DNA of 64,000 bases from Pseudomonas resinovorans NBRC 106553 (GTDB lineage Bacteria > Pseudomonadota > Gammaproteobacteria > Pseudomonadales > Pseudomonadaceae). A model generated the notes under the pieces. The model was not told the DNA's origin. It searched no databases and saw only the letters and a program-made list of their open reading frames with translations. Positions 50,775 through 59,900 of the stretch are shown here, one piece after another; the first letter of the stretch is position 1, and each line of letters starts with the position of its first letter. The DNA is taken from positions 4,526,001 through 4,590,000 of the forward strand of contig NC_021499.1 in assembly GCF_000412695.1 (NCBI RefSeq). The letters are read 5' to 3'. The position numbers and the translations under genes are program-made.

Positions 50775-52322
50775 TCAGGTCGGGGCGCGCGGCGGATGGA
50801 TACGCGTCGGCACGAAGGGGATGAGCAGGATCAGCACGACCGCCACGACAGCGGTGCAGAGATAGAGGTCGGCTGACGTGAGTACGGACGCCTGCTGGTG
50901 CAGCCGCTGGGCCAGGTCGGGGCCGCCATCGGCCAGCGGGTTGTTGCCCAGGCGGTCCACCAACTGGGTCGAATGGACATGCAGGCGCAGGGTCGCCAGG
51001 GCTTCGAGCACGGCGCCGGCCAGCACCGCCGCGAAACCCTTGACGGTGTTGAACCAGGCCGACGCGAACGGGCCGTCGGTGGGCGCGATGCTGCCGGTGG
51101 CCAGCATCAGCAAGGGCAACACCGCCATCGGCTGGCCGAAGATCTGCAGCGCCTGGACCAGGTAGAAATCGTCGCGAATCCAGGCCGAGGTCAGGTGCGA
51201 ACCCAGCCAGCAGGAGCAGCCGAGCATGGCCAGGCCGCAGGCCAGCACCCAGCGGCAGTCCACCCAGCGCAGGTTGCACAGCAGCGCCACCAGGGGCAGC
51301 GCCAGCAACTGCGGCAAGGCCACCACCAACATCACCGGGGCGGTCTGCAACGGGCGATAGCCCTGCACCTGGGCCAGGTAGCCGGACGGGATCACCACCG
51401 CGGCCAGGAGCACGAAGAGCACTCCGGCCAGGGTGAACAGGGCGAAGCTGAGGTTGCGCAGCTTGAGTAGTTGCAGCTTGAAGAACGGCAGCGGGTGCTT
51501 CCATTCGTTGAACAGGAACAGCACCAGCAGCAGGCTGCCGCCGCCGAGCAAGATGCGGATCAGCGGCGACTCGAACCAGTCCAGCCGCTCGCCCTGCACC
51601 AACCCCACCACCAGCATGGACAGGGCGGGAAAACCGAGCGCCAGTCCCAGCCAGTTGAACTGACGGAAGCGCTCCAGGCGCAGCGGGTCCTGGGGGAGCC
51701 CCCAGGCGACCGCGAGCAGGGCCAGCAGGCTCGACGGAATGATTTGCCAGAAGGCCCAGCGCCAGCCGACGAACTCCACCCAGAATGCCGCCAGCGGGGT
51801 ACCGAGGCTGGGGCCGAAGGTGGCGGTGAGGGCATAGCTGGCCAGGCCGAAGATTCTCAGGTTGGCCGGCAGGAAGCGCAGCGCCACGGTCATCAGGATC
51901 GGCGGCAAGGCACCACCCGCCAGCCCCTGCAGCGCCCGCAACAGCATCAGGCTTTCCAGGGTGGGCGCCAGCGGGCTCAGCAGCCCGAGCAGCATGAACA
52001 GCGCGATGGCCCCCAGGGTGAAGCGGCGCAGCGAGAGGGTCACGGCGAACCAGGGGGCGAAGGCCATGGCGCACACCGAGGGTGCCGCGTAGAGCGCCAC
52101 CAGCCAGGTGCCTTCGTCATAGCCGATGCCCATCTCGCCACGAATGTCCGCCAGGGCGATCTTCACCACGTTCTCGTTGAAGCCCGAGACCAGCACGGCG
52201 AGCAACACGCCGAGCATGCCGACCAGCAGACGCGGGCCGAGGGCGGTCGCTGCGGGGGCCTTGGGGGCCGCACTTGCCGGGCTGGCTGCCGGCTGCAGCG
52301 GGATGGCCAGGGGGGCGTTCAT
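50775..52322 (-). CDS. DHA2-family MFS exporter (EmrB-like)
   Basis: A 515-residue protein with 14 predicted transmembrane segments, the DHA2 layout. The GYDEGTWLVALYAAPSVCAMAFAPW opening, the LMLLRALQGLAGGALPPI segment and the SLGTPLAAFWVEFVGWRWAFW motif C region resemble EmrB/FarB proteins. It works with the adaptor encoded 14 bases downstream. The LysR gene lies 148 bases upstream on the same strand. Confidence 0.9.
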   Translation of the reverse strand: MNAPLAIPLQPAASPASAAPKAPAATALGPRLLVGMLGVLLAVLVSGFNENVVKIALADIRGEMGIGYDEGTWLVALYAAPSVCAMAFAPWFAVTLSLRRFTLGAIALFMLLGLLSPLAPTLESLMLLRALQGLAGGALPPILMTVALRFLPANLRIFGLASYALTATFGPSLGTPLAAFWVEFVGWRWAFWQIIPSSLLALLAVAWGLPQDPLRLERFRQFNWLGLALGFPALSMLVVGLVQGERLDWFESPLIRILLGGGSLLLVLFLFNEWKHPLPFFKLQLLKLRNLSFALFTLAGVLFVLLAAVVIPSGYLAQVQGYRPLQTAPVMLVVALPQLLALPLVALLCNLRWVDCRWVLACGLAMLGCSCWLGSHLTSAWIRDDFYLVQALQIFGQPMAVLPLLMLATGSIAPTDGPFASAWFNTVKGFAAVLAGAVLEALATLRLHVHSTQLVDRLGNNPLADGGPDLAQRLHQQASVLTSADLYLCTAVVAVVLILLIPFVPTRIHPPRAPT

Positions 52323-52469
52323 TGCGGCGCCTTTCCATCGGCGCGGAGGGTTGAGAGGGACATGAGTCGGGTCCGGATTGCGGGTACAAGACGAGTCTAT
52401 GTTTGCGCCAGCAATGCCGAATACTGCAATGATCTCAATGGATCAGTGCGTTATACGCAGGTATCCCTA

Positions 52470-53375
52470 CTAGCCCTGGAACCCCTCTTCACAGCACCTC
52501 TTGATGAGTTCGCGCAACCAGCGGTGGGCCGAGTCGTTGTCGAAGCGCGGGTGCCAGGACTGGCGGACGCGCACGGTCTCCAGGGGCAGCGGGATCTCGA
52601 ACGAGCGCAGGGGCAGGCCGAGCTTCCCGCAGGTGGCGATCACCGGGTCCGGCATCGGCAGGATCAGGTCGGAGTCGTGCAGGGCCAGCACCGCCGAGAA
52701 GAAGCTGGGCGAGATCAGCACCACCCGCCGCGACAGGTCCAGCTCCGCCAGCGCCTTGTCGATGGGGCCACGCGCCAGGCCCCGGCGCGACACGCTGATC
52801 TGGTCGAAGGCGGCAAAGCGTTCCGGGGTGATGGGGGCGTCGAAGATCGGATGGCCTTCGCGCACCAGCCCGTTGAAGCGGCAGCTGAACAAGCCCTGGG
52901 ACTTGATTTCCGGCGTCAGCTTGTCGGAGGCGCCGACGATCAGGTCGATGCGCCCGGCACGCATGGCATCGTCGTCGCCATCGATCTCCGGCACGAAACG
53001 CAGCACGGCATCGGGCGCCTGCTGGCGCATCAGCTCGAACAGGCGGCCGCCGAAGCAGACCATGAAGATGTCGTTGGTGCGCACGTTGAACTGGCGCGAG
53101 AGATTCCCCAGGTCCAGCTCGCCGGAATGGAACAGGCCGCTGGCCTGTTCCACCAGCTCGCGCACCTGCTCGCGCAGCTCCAGCGCCCTGGGCGTGGGCA
53201 CCAGGCCGCGCCCGGCACGCACCAGGATGGGGTCGCCCACCGCTTCGCGGATCCGCGCCAGGGTGCGGCTCATGGCCGGGGCGCTGAGGTGCATGCGCCG
53301 CGCGGCGCCCGCCACGCTGCCTTCGTCGAGCAGCACGTCGAGGGCCACCAGCAGGTTGAGGTCGGGCAATGCCAT
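52470..53375 (-). CDS. LysR-family transcriptional regulator next to the EmrAB-like pump
   Basis: A 301-residue LysR protein of the NodD/LeuO-like subgroup: MALPDLNLLVALDVLLDEGSVAGAARRMHLSAPAMSRTLARIREAVGDPILVR covers the DNA-binding domain, and the effector domain follows. The ATG at 53375 is chosen over a longer frame from 53456. It lies just upstream of the EmrB-like gene on the same strand and is the probable local regulator of the pump. Confidence 0.87.
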   Translation of the reverse strand: MALPDLNLLVALDVLLDEGSVAGAARRMHLSAPAMSRTLARIREAVGDPILVRAGRGLVPTPRALELREQVRELVEQASGLFHSGELDLGNLSRQFNVRTNDIFMVCFGGRLFELMRQQAPDAVLRFVPEIDGDDDAMRAGRIDLIVGASDKLTPEIKSQGLFSCRFNGLVREGHPIFDAPITPERFAAFDQISVSRRGLARGPIDKALAELDLSRRVVLISPSFFSAVLALHDSDLILPMPDPVIATCGKLGLPLRSFEIPLPLETVRVRQSWHPRFDNDSAHRWLRELIKRCCEEGFQG

Positions 53376-53452
53376 CGCGCCGGCTCCGGGGCAAACGGGA
53401 AACCGCCACTGTATCGGCCGGCCCGAATCCCGTCGATGGGCCCCCATGAACG

Positions 53453-53480
53453 ACAAGGCCCCGCAATTGCGGGGCCTTGT
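53453..53480. terminator. Bidirectional terminator between LysR gene and fadD1
   Basis: A fully palindromic 28-base sequence with ACAAGGCCCCGCAA and its complement, 17 bases after the fadD1 stop on the minus strand. Flanking T's are limited, but the stem is perfect and sits at the gene boundary. Confidence 0.85.
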
Positions 53481-53496
53481 GCCTGGCGGGAGAGGA

Positions 53497-55203
53497 TCAG
53501 GCCTTGGCCGTTTCCTGCTTCGCCTTGAGCTTCTTCAGCTCTTCGTCACGCAGTTCGCGGCGCAGGATCTTGCCGACGTTGGTGGTCGGCAGCGCATCGC
53601 GGAACTCGATGGCGCGCGGCACCTTGTAGCCGGTGACGTTGCCGCGCATATGCTCCATGACCTGCTCCTTGGTCAGGCTGACGCCGGGCTTGGCCACCAC
53701 GAACATCTTGATCGCCTCGCCGGATTTTTCGTCCGGCACGCCGATGGCGGCGCACTGCAGCACGCCCGGCAGGGTCGCCAGCACGTCCTCCAGTTCGTTG
53801 GGGTACACGTTGAAGCCGGATACCAGGATCATGTCTTTCTTGCGATCGACGATGCGCATGAAGCCGTCTTCCTGGATCACCGCGACGTCGCCGGTGCGCA
53901 GCCAGCCTTCGGCGTCGAGGATCTCGTCGGTGGCTTCCTGGCGCTGCCAGTAGCCCTTCATCACTTGCGGGCCCTTCACGCACAGCTCGCCGGGCGCGCC
54001 GATGCCGACGTCGTTGCCCTCGTCGTCCAGCACCTTGCACAGGGTGGACGGCACCGGGATACCGATGGTGCCGATCTGGATGCTCTGGAAGGGGTTCACC
54101 GACACCACGGGGCTGGTCTCGGTCATGCCGTAGCCTTCGCAGATGGCGCAACCGGTGACTTGCTTCCAGCGCTCGGCGGCGGCCAGTTGCAGGGCCATGC
54201 CGCCGGACAGGGTCAGCTTCAGCGCCGAGAAGTCCAGCTTGCGGAAGTCGTCGTTGTTGCACAGGGCGACGAACAGGGTGTTCAGACCGACGAAGCCGGT
54301 GAACTTGAACTTCGCCAGCTCCTTGGTCATGGCCGGCAGGTCGCGCGGGTTGGAGATGAGGATGTTGTGGTTGCCGGTCAGCATCATCGCCATGCAATGG
54401 AAGGTGAAGGCGTAGATGTGATAGAGCGGCAGCGGGGTGATGAGGATCTCGCAACCTTCGTTGAGGTTGGCGCCCATCAGCGCCTTGCACTGCAGCATGT
54501 TGGCGATCAGGTTGCGGTGGGTCAGCATCGCGCCCTTGGCCACACCGGTGGTGCCGCCGGTGTACTGCAGCACGGCGACGTCGCCGTTGTGCGGAGTGGC
54601 TTCCTTGACCGCGCGGCCACGGCCCTTGGCCAGGGCGTCGTTGAGCTTGACCGCATGGGGCAGGCTGAACGGCGGCACCATCTTCTTCACGTGCTTGATC
54701 ACGGCATTGACCAGCAGGCGCTTGAAGGTCGGCAGCAGGTCGCCCACTTCGGTGACGACCACGTGCTTGACGCCGGTCTTGGGCAGCACTTCCTCGGCCA
54801 GGTGGGCCATGTTGGCCAGGCAGATCAGGGCCTTGGCGCCGGAGTCGTTGAACTGGTGCTCCATTTCCCGCGCGGTGTACAGCGGGTTGGTGTTGACCAC
54901 GATCAGGCCGGCGCGCATGGCGCCGAATACCACTACCGGGTATTGCAGGATGTTCGGCAGCTGCACGGCGATGCGGTCGCCGGGCTTGAGGTCGGTGTTG
55001 TTCTGCAGGTAGGCGGCGAAAGCTCCGGAGAGTTCGTAGAGCTCACCGTAGGTGAGGGTCTTGCCCAGGTTGCTGAATGCGGGCTTGTCGGCGAAGCGTT
55101 GGCAGGACTCCTTCAGCACCGCTTGAACGTTGGGGTACTGATCGGCATTGATCTCGGCAGGTACGCCCGCTGGATACTTGTCCTTCCAGAGGTTATCGGT
55201 CAT
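53497..55203 (-). CDS. fadD1: Long-chain acyl-CoA synthetase FadD1
   Basis: A 568-residue adenylate-forming enzyme that activates exogenous fatty acids to acyl-CoA at the inner membrane for beta-oxidation. The AMP motif YTGGTTGVAKGAMLTH, the YGMTETSPV segment and the DRKKDMILVSGFNVYPNELE C-terminal hinge are present. Its order with fadD2 and upstream hrpA matches the PA3297-PA3300 arrangement as I recall it. The start at 55203 gives MTDNLWKDKYPAG. A strong terminator follows the gene. Confidence 0.94.
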   Translation of the reverse strand: MTDNLWKDKYPAGVPAEINADQYPNVQAVLKESCQRFADKPAFSNLGKTLTYGELYELSGAFAAYLQNNTDLKPGDRIAVQLPNILQYPVVVFGAMRAGLIVVNTNPLYTAREMEHQFNDSGAKALICLANMAHLAEEVLPKTGVKHVVVTEVGDLLPTFKRLLVNAVIKHVKKMVPPFSLPHAVKLNDALAKGRGRAVKEATPHNGDVAVLQYTGGTTGVAKGAMLTHRNLIANMLQCKALMGANLNEGCEILITPLPLYHIYAFTFHCMAMMLTGNHNILISNPRDLPAMTKELAKFKFTGFVGLNTLFVALCNNDDFRKLDFSALKLTLSGGMALQLAAAERWKQVTGCAICEGYGMTETSPVVSVNPFQSIQIGTIGIPVPSTLCKVLDDEGNDVGIGAPGELCVKGPQVMKGYWQRQEATDEILDAEGWLRTGDVAVIQEDGFMRIVDRKKDMILVSGFNVYPNELEDVLATLPGVLQCAAIGVPDEKSGEAIKMFVVAKPGVSLTKEQVMEHMRGNVTGYKVPRAIEFRDALPTTNVGKILRRELRDEELKKLKAKQETAKA

Positions 55204-55537
55204 GGAGGCCCACTCCTAAGCAACAGCTGAATTCACTGCCCTCCAAGGGGCAGTTGTTTGTTGTGTTCTGTGCGATTGTGCGCCCATCCGGGCAAAAAAA
55301 CGCGCCGAGATTAGCAGCTTTGCCAGAGGCCGACCAGCACCAAACATGTCCTGGCCAGTCACGAAAATGACCATAACATGGATATCCGGTCATTTTTGGA
55401 GTTGCAACTCTAAATCGCCGACAAACGGCGTATTCCGGGGCTTTCACGAGTTTCGAAGGGGGGCGTTCGGGCGGGGCGGGGGTGGAGCGGGGAAAAGAGC
55501 GAGGGCAGGACGGAGGACCCGTCCTGCCCTTTTGCGG
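55204..55537. other. Gene-free 330-base spacer between fadD2 and fadD1
   Basis: No credible gene. It holds a 9-bp inverted repeat (AAAATGACC 55364-55372 / GGTCATTTT 55388-55396), a 12-bp palindrome (GAGTTGCAACTC, 55399-55410) and the fadD2 terminator (55502-55530). The dyads lie 160-210 bases before the fadD1 start and may bind a fatty-acid-responsive regulator; no PsrA-type CAAAC/GTTTG pair was found. Confidence 0.5.
55502..55530 (-). terminator. Terminator of fadD2
   Basis: An 11-bp stem (AGGGCAGGACG and complement) with a 7-base loop, 8 bases after the fadD2 stop. On the minus strand it is followed closely by a TTTT run. Confidence 0.85.
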
Positions 55538-57226
55538 TCAGGCGATATCGCGCAGTTCGCGGCGCAGGATCTTGCCCACCGGGGTCATCGGCAGGGCCTC
55601 CTTGAGCACGATGTGCTTGGGCACCTTGTAGCCGGTGAAGTTTTCCTTGCAGTAGGCCTTCAGCTCCTCGACGCTGACGCCGCCCTCGCGGGCCACCACG
55701 AAGAGTTTCACCGCCTCGCCGGACTTCTCGTCCGGTACGCCGATGGCCGCGCAGTTGGCCGCTTTCGGGTGCGCCATCACCACGTCCTCGATCTCGTTCG
55801 GGTAGACGTTGAAGCCGGAGACGATGATCAGGTCCTTCTTGCGGTCGACGATGCGCACGAAGCCATCCGGATCGATCACCGCGATGTCGCCGGTCTTCAG
55901 CCAGCCCTCGGCGTCCAGCACCTCGGCCGTGGCCTCGGGGCGCTGCCAGTAGCCCTTCATCACCTGCGGGCCCTTGATGCACAGCTCGCCGCGCTCGCCC
56001 AGGGGCAGCTCGTTGCCGGCGTCGTCGATGGTCTTGAACGCGGTGCCCGGCACCGGGATGCCCACGGTGCCCAGGCGCGCCAGGTTGCCGTAGGGGTTGG
56101 TGCTGGCCACCGGCGAGGTTTCGGTCAGGCCGTAGCCCTCCACGACCGAACAGCCGGTGATGGATTGCCAGCGCTCGGCGGTGGCCTTGACCAGGGCGGT
56201 GCCGCCGGAGTTGGTGAGCTTGAGGTTGGAGAAGTCGAGGTTCTTGAACTCGGGGTGGTCCATCAGCGCGACGAACAGGGTGTTGAGCCCCAGCAGCGCC
56301 GAGAAACGCCACTTCTTCAGCTCCTTGATGAAGCCGCCGATGTCCCGCGGGTTGGTGATGAGGACGTTGAGGTTGCCGTTGACCATCATGCACATGCAGT
56401 TCGCGGTGAAGGCATAGATGTGGTACAGCGGCAACGGCGCGATCATGATCTCCTGGCCCTGCTTCATCAGCGGCGCGCCGTCCGGACCATGCTGCGACAG
56501 GCAGGCGTCCACCTGCTGCATGTTGGCCACCAGGTTGCCGTGGGTCAGCATCGCGCCCTTGGCCACGCCCGTGGTGCCGCCGGTGTACTGCAGCACGGCG
56601 ATGTCTTCCAGGCCCACCCGCACCGGCTTCAGCCCATGGCCCTGGCCCTGCTTGAGCACCTCCTTGAACAGCAGCGCCTGGGGGAGGTGATAGTTGGGGA
56701 CCATCTTCTTCACGCTTTTGACCAGGGTGTTCACCAGCCAGCCCTTCAGGCTCGGCAGCATGTCCCCCATGCGCGCCTCGATCAGGTACTCGATATCGGT
56801 ATCGGGCAGCACCTCTTCGACCAGCTTGCCGAACAGGTTGATGTAGACCAGCGCGCGCACCCCGGCGTCCTTGAACTGGTGGCGCATCTCGCGGGCGGTG
56901 TAGAGCGGGTTGGTGTTGACCACGATGAGCCCGGCGCGCAGGGCGCCGAACACGGCGATGGGGTACTGCAGGACGTTGGGCATCTGCACGGCGATGCGGT
57001 CGCCGGGCTTGAGGTCGGTGCTCTTCTGCAGGTAGGCGGCGAAGGCGGCGGACAGGCGGTCCAGCTCGGCATAGGTCAGGGTCACGCCCAGGTTGCTGAA
57101 CGCCGGGCGGTCGGCGAACTTCTTGCAGGATCGCTCAAACACCTCGATCACCGACTTGTAGGCGGCCAGATCAATTTGATTGGGCACGCCGGCCGGGCGT
57201 TTGTCGCTCCAGAAATCAGGTTGCAT
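55538..57226 (-). CDS. fadD2: Long-chain acyl-CoA synthetase FadD2
   Basis: A 562-residue acyl-CoA synthetase paralogous to FadD1: YTGGTTGVAKGAMLTH, VEGYGLTETSPVAS and DRKKDLIIVSGFNVYPNEIE are conserved. The ATG at 57226 (MQPDFWSDKRPAG) gives the family length; the frame runs on to 57457 without homology. With fadD1 it covers fatty acids of different chain lengths. The phaJ1 and lipase genes nearby on the other strand form a lipid-use neighbourhood. Confidence 0.94.
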   Translation of the reverse strand: MQPDFWSDKRPAGVPNQIDLAAYKSVIEVFERSCKKFADRPAFSNLGVTLTYAELDRLSAAFAAYLQKSTDLKPGDRIAVQMPNVLQYPIAVFGALRAGLIVVNTNPLYTAREMRHQFKDAGVRALVYINLFGKLVEEVLPDTDIEYLIEARMGDMLPSLKGWLVNTLVKSVKKMVPNYHLPQALLFKEVLKQGQGHGLKPVRVGLEDIAVLQYTGGTTGVAKGAMLTHGNLVANMQQVDACLSQHGPDGAPLMKQGQEIMIAPLPLYHIYAFTANCMCMMVNGNLNVLITNPRDIGGFIKELKKWRFSALLGLNTLFVALMDHPEFKNLDFSNLKLTNSGGTALVKATAERWQSITGCSVVEGYGLTETSPVASTNPYGNLARLGTVGIPVPGTAFKTIDDAGNELPLGERGELCIKGPQVMKGYWQRPEATAEVLDAEGWLKTGDIAVIDPDGFVRIVDRKKDLIIVSGFNVYPNEIEDVVMAHPKAANCAAIGVPDEKSGEAVKLFVVAREGGVSVEELKAYCKENFTGYKVPKHIVLKEALPMTPVGKILRRELRDIA

Positions 57227-57410
57227 TGTTCTTGTCCTCTTGGCCCTGAATTTGTCTGGCCCGCGCTGCGGGGCTGCCCGGAACTTAGCAGCTCCTGTTG
57301 GCAGCGCAAATACTCGGCCCAGCGATATAGACCGCGTGAATCTTGCGGATAGTCCGGTTAGATTCACATAGGATCGGAACCAATGTACGACAGGGACTGC
57401 AAACCACCCC

Positions 57411-58148
57411 ATGCGATTTCTACTGGCCCTCTTCGTCCTGCTGCCCAGCCTGTTCACCAGCTGCGCTGCCTGGGCCGACCTGCGCCTGGCGACGCTCGAG
57501 TACCCGCCCTACTGCTCCCAGCAACTGCCCGCGGGTGGCAGCATCGTGGAACTGACGACGCGCGCCTTCGCCACCCAGGGCCACAAGGTGCAGGTGGACT
57601 TCATGCCCTGGGCGCGGGTGCGCGCGGCGCTGCACAGCGGCCATTACCAGGGCGCCCTGGCCCTCTGGCCACGGGAGATAATCGAGGAAAACCTGCATGC
57701 CTCGCGCCCGCTGTTCTACAGCGAGCTGGGCCTGTTCGTGCGCAACGACACGCCGGTCCGGTTCAACGACCTGACCCAGCTCAGGGGCCACAAGGTCGGC
57801 GTGGTCAGGGGCTACGGCTACCCGCAGAGCATCCTGCGCTCGGGCATCGTCACCGAGGAAGCGGTGGACGACATTTCCAACCTGCGCAAGCTGGACGCGG
57901 GCCGCTTCGACCTCGTCCTGCTCGAACGCGTGGTGGGCCAGCACCTGGTGACGGCGGACGAGCACCTGCGCGGCAAGCTCAGCTGGCAGCCGCCGGCCCT
58001 GGCGCGGATTCCCCTGCTGGCGGGTTTCACCGCCCCCCAGCCCGGACAGCCGGACTGGGCGAAGGTCTACGAACAGGGCCTGCGCGCCCTGCTGGCCAGC
58101 GGCGAGTACACGCGCATCCTCGAACGCCACAACAGCCCCTCCCCGTAA
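57411..58148 (+). CDS. Solute-binding protein (SBP_bac_3-like), orphan
   Basis: A 245-residue periplasmic protein with a signal peptide of about 22 residues (cleavage near AAWA-DL) and the amino-acid-binding-protein pattern (LEYPPYCSQQLPAGGSIVELTTRAFATQG near the start, GHKVGVVRGYGYPQSI mid-protein). No ABC permease or ATPase gene is near, so it may serve as a sensor input or a scavenger, as many such Pseudomonas orphans do. The ligand is unknown. The lipase gene follows after 64 bases. Confidence 0.84.
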   Translation: MRFLLALFVLLPSLFTSCAAWADLRLATLEYPPYCSQQLPAGGSIVELTTRAFATQGHKVQVDFMPWARVRAALHSGHYQGALALWPREIIEENLHASRPLFYSELGLFVRNDTPVRFNDLTQLRGHKVGVVRGYGYPQSILRSGIVTEEAVDDISNLRKLDAGRFDLVLLERVVGQHLVTADEHLRGKLSWQPPALARIPLLAGFTAPQPGQPDWAKVYEQGLRALLASGEYTRILERHNSPSP

Positions 58149-58212
58149 GCGGGCTTTGCGCCTCCCCCGCGCCCGTGCACAATGCGCCGATTCCCCGGCA
58201 AAAGGATCGGCC

Positions 58213-59169
58213 ATGCGCCACGATGCCTTCTGGCTCGACGCCAGCGATGCAGTGCCCTTGTACGTCAACCACTGGTTCGGCGAGGCCCCGCCCAGGGCGG
58301 TGGTGATGCTCTCCCACGGCATGGCCGAGCACAGCGGCCGCTACGCCCGCCTGGGCCAGGACCTGGTGGCGGCCGGCTTCGAGCTCTACGCCCTCGACCA
58401 GCGCGGCCATGGCCGCAGCGCCGAGCATGGCGTCCTCGGCCAGTACGCGGCCGAGGATGGCTGGAGCAAGGTAATCGGCGACCTGGCCAGCCTCAACCAC
58501 CACATCCGCCAGCGGCACTCGCAAGCGCCGATCTTCCTGCTGGGCCACAGCATGGGCAGCTACATCGGCCAGGCCTACCTGATGCAGCACAGCAGCAGCC
58601 TGCAGGGGGCCATTCTCTCCGGCTCCAACTACCAGCCGGTGGCGCTGTACCGGGTGGCCGCCCTGCTGGCCCGTTTCGAACGCTGGCGCCAAGGCCCGAC
58701 GGGCCGCAGCGCGCTGATCGAGTTTCTCTCGTTCGGCTCCTTCAACAAGGCCTTCAAGCCCAATCGCAGCACCTTCGACTGGCTCAGCCGCGACCCGCTG
58801 GAAGTGGACAAGTACGTAAGCGACCCGCTCTGTGGTTTCCGCTGCACCAACCAGTTGTGGCTCGACCTGCTCGGCGGGCTTCAGAGCATCACCCCGCCGA
58901 AGAACCTGGCGCAGATCGACCCCGACCTGCCGCTGCTGGTGATCGGCGGCGAACGCGACCCAGTCAGCGATGGCCGGCGCCTGCACGACCTGGCTGCGGC
59001 CTTGCGCCGCGCCGGCATCAGGGACGTGCAGCTGAACCTCTACCCCGACGCCCGCCACGAGCTGCTCAACGAGAGCAACCGCGACGAGGTGACCCGCGAC
59101 CTGATCGACTGGCTGGAGCACGCCCTCGCCCACAGTCGAACGCAACCACACGCCAAGGAGACCGCATGA
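58213..59169 (+). CDS. Alpha/beta hydrolase, monoacylglycerol lipase / lysophospholipase-like
   Basis: A 318-residue cytoplasmic hydrolase. The oxyanion segment LSHGMAEHSGRY, the nucleophile elbow GHSMGS (S113), the acid in GERDPVS and the His in DARHELLNE form the catalytic triad of the monoglyceride lipase / lysophospholipase group. It overlaps phaJ1 by four bases (ATGA), so the two are co-translated. The start at 58213 has AAAGGA upstream. It probably frees fatty acids that FadD1/FadD2 activate. Confidence 0.88.
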   Translation: MRHDAFWLDASDAVPLYVNHWFGEAPPRAVVMLSHGMAEHSGRYARLGQDLVAAGFELYALDQRGHGRSAEHGVLGQYAAEDGWSKVIGDLASLNHHIRQRHSQAPIFLLGHSMGSYIGQAYLMQHSSSLQGAILSGSNYQPVALYRVAALLARFERWRQGPTGRSALIEFLSFGSFNKAFKPNRSTFDWLSRDPLEVDKYVSDPLCGFRCTNQLWLDLLGGLQSITPPKNLAQIDPDLPLLVIGGERDPVSDGRRLHDLAAALRRAGIRDVQLNLYPDARHELLNESNRDEVTRDLIDWLEHALAHSRTQPHAKETA

Positions 59170-59636
59170 GCCAGGTAACCAACTTCACCTACGACGCCCT
59201 CGAAGTCGGCCAGAAAGCCAGCTTCTCCACCACCGTGGAAGAACGCCACATCCAGCTGTTCGCCGCCGTTTCCGGTGACCGCAATCCGGTGCACCTGGAT
59301 GCCGAGTACGCCGCCGGCACCATGTTCAAGGAGCGCATCGCCCACGGCATGTTCACCGGCGCCCTGATCAGCGCCGCCATCGCCTGCGAGATGCCCGGCC
59401 CGGGCAGCATCTACCTCGGCCAGCAACTGAAGTTCACCCGCCCGGTGAAGCTTGGCGACAGCCTGACCGTGGAGCTGGAAATCCTCGAGAAGCTGCCGAA
59501 GAACCGCGTGCGCATCGCCACCCGCGTGTTCAACCAGAACGCCGACCAGGTGGTGGACGGCGAGGCCGAAGTGCTGGCGCCCAAGCAGCAGCTGTCGGTG
59601 GAACTGCCGGAGCTGCCGCCGATCACCATCGGCTGA
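59166..59636 (+). CDS. phaJ1: (R)-specific enoyl-CoA hydratase PhaJ1
   Basis: A 156-residue MaoC-like hydratase. The hydratase-2 motif VSGDRNPVHLDAEYA holds the catalytic Asp38 and His43. Sequence and length are almost identical in pattern to P. aeruginosa PhaJ1 (PA3302) as I remember it. It hydrates trans-2-enoyl-CoA from beta-oxidation to (R)-3-hydroxyacyl-CoA for polyhydroxyalkanoate or rhamnolipid supply. The lipase gene and the fadD pair are its natural neighbours. A strong terminator follows. Confidence 0.93.
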   Translation: MSQVTNFTYDALEVGQKASFSTTVEERHIQLFAAVSGDRNPVHLDAEYAAGTMFKERIAHGMFTGALISAAIACEMPGPGSIYLGQQLKFTRPVKLGDSLTVELEILEKLPKNRVRIATRVFNQNADQVVDGEAEVLAPKQQLSVELPELPPITIG

Positions 59637-59652
59637 GGTTTGGCTGGCAATG

Positions 59653-59682
59653 AAAAAGCCCGGAGATGATCCGGGCTTTTTT
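59653..59682 (+). terminator. Terminator of the lipase-phaJ1 operon
   Basis: AAAAGCCCGGA-GATGA-TCCGGGCTTTT with a run of six T's, 16 bases after the phaJ1 stop. A textbook rho-independent terminator. Confidence 0.92.
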
Positions 59683-59707
59683 GTGGGTCGCCGAATTGGC
59701 CGGCCCC

Positions 59708-59770
59708 GTAGGGTGCGCCGTGCGCACCAAGGCCCAGTACGACCTCCTCGGTGCGCGCAGCGCACCCTAC
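59708..59770. repeat. REP-like dyad (GTAGGGTGCGC class)
   Basis: GTAGGGTGCGCCGTGCGCACC at one end and GGTGCGCGCAGCGCACCCTAC... at the other (arms of about 20 bases), between phaJ1 and the AaeA-like gene. The dyad at 14374-14428 starts and ends with the same eight bases. Confidence 0.75.
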
Positions 59771-59900
59771 GCCGGTAGCCCGCGCGGCCGGGGGGAAACG
59801 GGCAGCGATGTGGACCGTGCTTCATCGGCCCACCAGGCGGGGTTAGGCCGAGCGCCGATGGTGGATGTGAAAAGCGACATCCACGTAATGGCGGATGATT

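Noticed and set aside
55204..55350. PsrA operator upstream of fadD1
   Set aside because: A GTTTG half is present near 55254-55262 but no CAAAC partner at the required spacing.
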